Assembly: GCA_031292015.1 (NCBI GenBank)
Contig: JARLHY010000182.1
Coordinates: 1-43,726, forward strand
Length of the DNA stretch: 43,726 bases
Direction of reading: 5' to 3'
From: Negativicutes bacterium
Lineage (GTDB): Bacteria > Bacillota_C > Negativicutes > Sporomusales_B > JARLHX01
The number at the start of each line of letters is the position of its first letter. Within the stretch, counting starts at the first letter, position 1. The notes under the pieces are model-generated. The model ran no database searches, had not been told where the DNA came from, and saw only the letters and a list, made by a program, of their open reading frames with translations. The position numbers were made by a program, and so were the translations under genes. Below are positions 40,154 to 43,726 of the stretch, one piece after another.

Positions 40154-41959
40154 ATGAAAGACCCGGCCTACGACGAATTTATTGAGAAGCTACGCTCAGA
40201 GAGCGACATAGTCAGTGTTATTTCAGAGTACCTGCCGCTTAAGAAGCGGGGAAGAAACTACTGGGGCTGCTGTCCCTTCCATCATGAAAAAACCGCATCG
40301 TTTTCGGTGACCTCGGACAAAGGCTTTTTTTATTGTTTCGGGTGTCAGGCCGGCGGCAATGTATTCAACTTCTTGATGAAAATAGAAAATCTCTCTTTTT
40401 TCGAAGCGGTGAAACTGTTGGCTGGCAAGCTGAATATCCCCCTGCCGGAAAGGGAAAAAACAGACCGCGACAGACAAGTGGAGAAGGAGCTAGCCGGCTT
40501 ATACCGTGTAAATGCCCTGGCCAGCGATTTTTTTCACTCCTGCCTGACGAAAACCAATTATGGCAAAACCGCCAGAGACTACCTGACCTCACGGGGAATC
40601 ACAGAGGCGGCGGTGACAGAGTTCAAACTGGGTTATGCCCCCCAGTCCTGGGATAAACTGTCCCTGGCGCTCCAGGAACGGGGTTTTGATCCCGAGATTC
40701 TGGTTAAAGCCGGCCTGGCCTCACCGAGGTCTTCCGGCGGCGGTGTCTATGACCGGTTCCGCGACCGGATCATGTTTCCGATCATCGATCCCCAGGGCCG
40801 GGTGGTGGGTTTCGGCGGGCGGGTTTTGGACAACAGCCAGCCCAAATATCTCAATACGGCCGAGACGGTGGTCTTCAACAAGCGTCATATCCTTTACGGT
40901 TTCGATACAGCCTACCGGTTCATCCGCCAGACCGGAAAAGCGGTGGTTGTCGAAGGCTACCTGGATCTTATCGCGCTTCATATGAGCGGGATAAAAAACG
41001 CCGTGGCTTCTCTGGGGACGGCTTTCACCCCCGAGCAGGCTAAACGGCTCGCCCGCTACGCCAGTGAGGTAATATTCGCTTACGACAGCGACGCCGCCGG
41101 CCAGAACGCAACCCTTAAAGCACTGACCACGGTGAGGACGATGGGGCTTGGCGTACGGGTGATATCCATCCCTGACGGCAAAGACCCCGACGAATTTATC
41201 CGCAAACACGGAGCTGACGCATTTGGTGCTTTGATTGACAACGCATCGGCCCTGCTGGACTTTCAGGTGCGCCAGGCCATTGAGACCAGTGATTTTTCCA
41301 GTCTTGAAGGCAAGGTCGGCGTAGTTTCCAAAGCGGTCCCGGCCTTGGCGGAAGCAGAGAACGCGGTGGAGGTCAACGCCTATATCGCAAAACTGTCCGA
41401 GCTTTTGGCTATCGATGAAAGTTCGATACGAACGGAAATCCGCAAATATATTGCAGCCGCCAAAAAGGATAATAATGTAAACAGGGGAAAGACTATTACC
41501 ATGACTGCCCTGGCGCAGCAGCCCGCCACGGCTATTGTCGCCGCCGAGCGCCATCTGATCAGGCTGATGTTTGAAGATCATTCGATCATTCCCTATGTGG
41601 AGGCCCAGCTGAGTGGCATCGAAATTCAGGGGGCAGCGCGCAAAACAATAATCAATTCGATCTTTGCAGCGTATAATATGGGAAAAAGTCCGGTGGCCGA
41701 CATGCTGGCCGTAAGCCTGACAGAGGAAGCAGCCACCGAGCTATCGAATATTATGGTAATGGAAAGTCAGTACAGCGATGTCGCCCGGATGGTCGACGAT
41801 TGCCTCAAGGCCATACGGCTGGCCTACCTGAAAGATCTATACGAGCAGCATCGGCTGCGGGCTCATGAATTAGAACGTATGGGGGATAGCAACTTTCTGC
41901 AGGAATTAGCCGAAAGTCAGCGAATAAAAGATGAAATTAGCAAATTGCATCAAGCTTAA
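40154..41959 (+). CDS. dnaG: DNA primase
   Basis: 601 residues, the usual DnaG length. The CHC2 zinc ribbon has C40, H43, C61 and C64; the TOPRIM catalytic core has VVEGYLDLIALH near 260 and FAYDSDAAGQNA near 308; a C-terminal helicase-binding helical domain follows. It makes RNA primers at the replication fork. AAGGTGG lies five bases before the ATG at 40154; a GTG at 40145 lies inside that site. It is joined to rpoD, the classical macromolecular synthesis operon without rpsU. Confidence 0.98.
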   Translation: MKDPAYDEFIEKLRSESDIVSVISEYLPLKKRGRNYWGCCPFHHEKTASFSVTSDKGFFYCFGCQAGGNVFNFLMKIENLSFFEAVKLLAGKLNIPLPEREKTDRDRQVEKELAGLYRVNALASDFFHSCLTKTNYGKTARDYLTSRGITEAAVTEFKLGYAPQSWDKLSLALQERGFDPEILVKAGLASPRSSGGGVYDRFRDRIMFPIIDPQGRVVGFGGRVLDNSQPKYLNTAETVVFNKRHILYGFDTAYRFIRQTGKAVVVEGYLDLIALHMSGIKNAVASLGTAFTPEQAKRLARYASEVIFAYDSDAAGQNATLKALTTVRTMGLGVRVISIPDGKDPDEFIRKHGADAFGALIDNASALLDFQVRQAIETSDFSSLEGKVGVVSKAVPALAEAENAVEVNAYIAKLSELLAIDESSIRTEIRKYIAAAKKDNNVNRGKTITMTALAQQPATAIVAAERHLIRLMFEDHSIIPYVEAQLSGIEIQGAARKTIINSIFAAYNMGKSPVADMLAVSLTEEAATELSNIMVMESQYSDVARMVDDCLKAIRLAYLKDLYEQHRLRAHELERMGDSNFLQELAESQRIKDEISKLHQA

Positions 41960-42010
41960 TAGCGAGAGAGACACCTTGTCCGGGGATTGCCGAGGGAGGA
42001 GGGGAGTAAG

Positions 42011-43120
<1,110 letters not shown>

Positions 43121-43195
43121 CAGCCATCGGGCGTAACTTAACATTGAGCCTTGGAATTGTGCCATTAGTTACCGGAAAAAGTTTACGCTAAGCTA

Positions 43196-43224
43196 TTGAC
43201 GTTACAAAGCCGCTGTTTTATAAT
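43196..43224 (+). promoter_or_regulatory. Sigma-A promoter of the tRNA cluster
   Basis: TTGACG and TATAAT with a 17-base spacer, ending 19 bases before the tRNA-Asn gene: near-consensus, as expected for stable RNA. Confidence 0.88.
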
Positions 43225-43243
43225 ATATTTTGTCGGTGGACAT

Positions 43244-43319
43244 TCCTCGATAGCTCAATTGGTAGAGCACTCGGCTGTTAACCGAGTGGTTGTAGGTTCG
43301 AGTCCTACTCGAGGAGCCA
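43244..43319 (+). tRNA. tRNA-Asn (GTT)
   Basis: 76 bases including an encoded CCA. TCCTCGA pairs with TCGAGGA; the anticodon stem CTCGG/CCGAG surrounds loop CTGTTAA with anticodon GTT at 43277-43279; the T arm is GTAGGTTCGAGTCCTAC. Confidence 0.97.
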
Positions 43320-43374
43320 TTTATTTGCTTGCTAAAACAGGCTTTCTTCGGAAAACCTGTTTTCAATGTCTTAC

Positions 43375-43449
43375 GGGCCTATAGCTCAGCGGTAGAGCAG
43401 CCGGCTCATAACCGGCTGGTCCCTGGTTCGATCCCAGGTGGGCCCACCA
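43375..43449 (+). tRNA. tRNA with CAT anticodon (Met, or Ile2)
   Basis: 75 bases with encoded CCA. GGGCCTA pairs with TGGGCCC; the stem GCCGG/CCGGC encloses CTCATAA. It lacks the three G-C pairs of the initiator anticodon stem, so it is elongator Met or a lysidine-modified Ile2; the sequence alone does not decide. Confidence 0.93.
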
Positions 43450-43461
43450 CCTTTTTATTAT

Positions 43462-43536
43462 GGCCCGTTGGTCAAGCGGTTAAGACAGCGCCCTTTCACG
43501 GCGTTAACAGGGGTTCGAGTCCCCTACGGGTCACCA
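43462..43536 (+). tRNA. tRNA-Glu (TTC)
   Basis: 75 bases with encoded CCA. GGCCCGT pairs with ACGGGTC (one G-T); the anticodon loop CTTTCAC carries TTC at 43495-43497; the T arm is AGGGGTTCGAGTCCCCT. Confidence 0.96.
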
Positions 43537-43540
43537 TCCC

Positions 43541-43616
<76 letters not shown>

Positions 43617-43618
43617 GA

Positions 43619-43657
43619 AAAAACGGCTTATCTCTGTTGAGATAAGCCGTTTTTTTG
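43619..43657 (+). terminator. Terminator of the tRNA cluster
   Basis: AAACGGCTTATCTC and GAGATAAGCCGTTT form a 14-bp perfect stem with a TGTT loop, followed by a long T-run, directly after tRNA-Val. Confidence 0.95.
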
Positions 43658-43685
43658 TTTGGCAGGTCTTCCTTAAAATAGGCCA

Positions 43686-43714
43686 TTGTCAATTTATCTG
43701 TTTTACGGTAAGAT
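43686..43714 (+). promoter_or_regulatory. Candidate promoter at the right edge
   Basis: TTGTCA and TAAGAT are 17 bases apart and point out of the window; the gene they serve is not included. Confidence 0.45.
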
Positions 43715-43726
43715 GTTCAGTGATTG

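Overview
The window looks like the chromosome of a spore-forming, anaerobic, outer-membrane-bearing Firmicute, most likely a Negativicute of the Sporomusaceae type. This is inferred from three things seen together: Gram-positive sporulation genes (yqfC, yqfD), a LptA/OstA-like periplasmic protein normally tied to lipopolysaccharide export, and G+C-rich genes with strong GGAGG ribosome sites and many GTG/TTG starts.

The backbone keeps the order known from Bacillus subtilis: nfeD (yqeZ) - floA (yqfA) - small gene - yqfC - yqfD - phoH - pgpH (yqfF) - ybeY (yqfG) - dgkA - cdd - era - yqzL - recO - glyQ - glyS - PPDK regulator (yqfL) - dnaG - rpoD. These genes cover membrane organisation, c-di-AMP turnover, 16S rRNA maturation, undecaprenol recycling, DNA repair, glycyl-tRNA synthesis (under a T-box) and the replication/transcription core. 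Lineage-specific genes interrupt the series: a secreted protein, a 179-bp inverted-repeat element, a cell-wall amidase and a HerA-type ATPase (5.0-8.2 kb); DUF502 and HlyC/CorC membrane proteins (15.5-17.5 kb); and DUF4342 and zinc-ribbon proteins (18.4-19.3 kb).

The left edge (1-1.6 kb) holds the end of a DmsA-like molybdopterin oxidoreductase and its DmsB-like iron-sulfur subunit.

Between the PPDK regulator and dnaG lies about 16.5 kb of accessory DNA (23.6-40.1 kb). It contains the LptA-like gene, divergent from dgt and a nitroreductase; an A+T-richer block with a giant LuxR (LAL/MalT-type) regulator and an MFS transporter; and a sigma-54 catabolic island. The island has a PrpR-N type enhancer-binding activator, a near-perfect -24/-12 promoter, an MFS carrier, LeuC/LeuD-like hydro-lyase subunits, an RraA-family aldolase-like protein, an isocitrate/isopropylmalate-type dehydrogenase and a GntP-type permease. 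I read it as import, isomerisation, oxidative decarboxylation and possibly aldol cleavage of an unidentified hydroxylated or branched di/tricarboxylic acid. It is the best candidate here for an undescribed system.

The right edge (43.2-43.7 kb) is a tRNA cluster, Asn-Met(CAU)-Glu-Val, with its own promoter and terminator. I saw no rRNA genes, CRISPR arrays or transposase genes.
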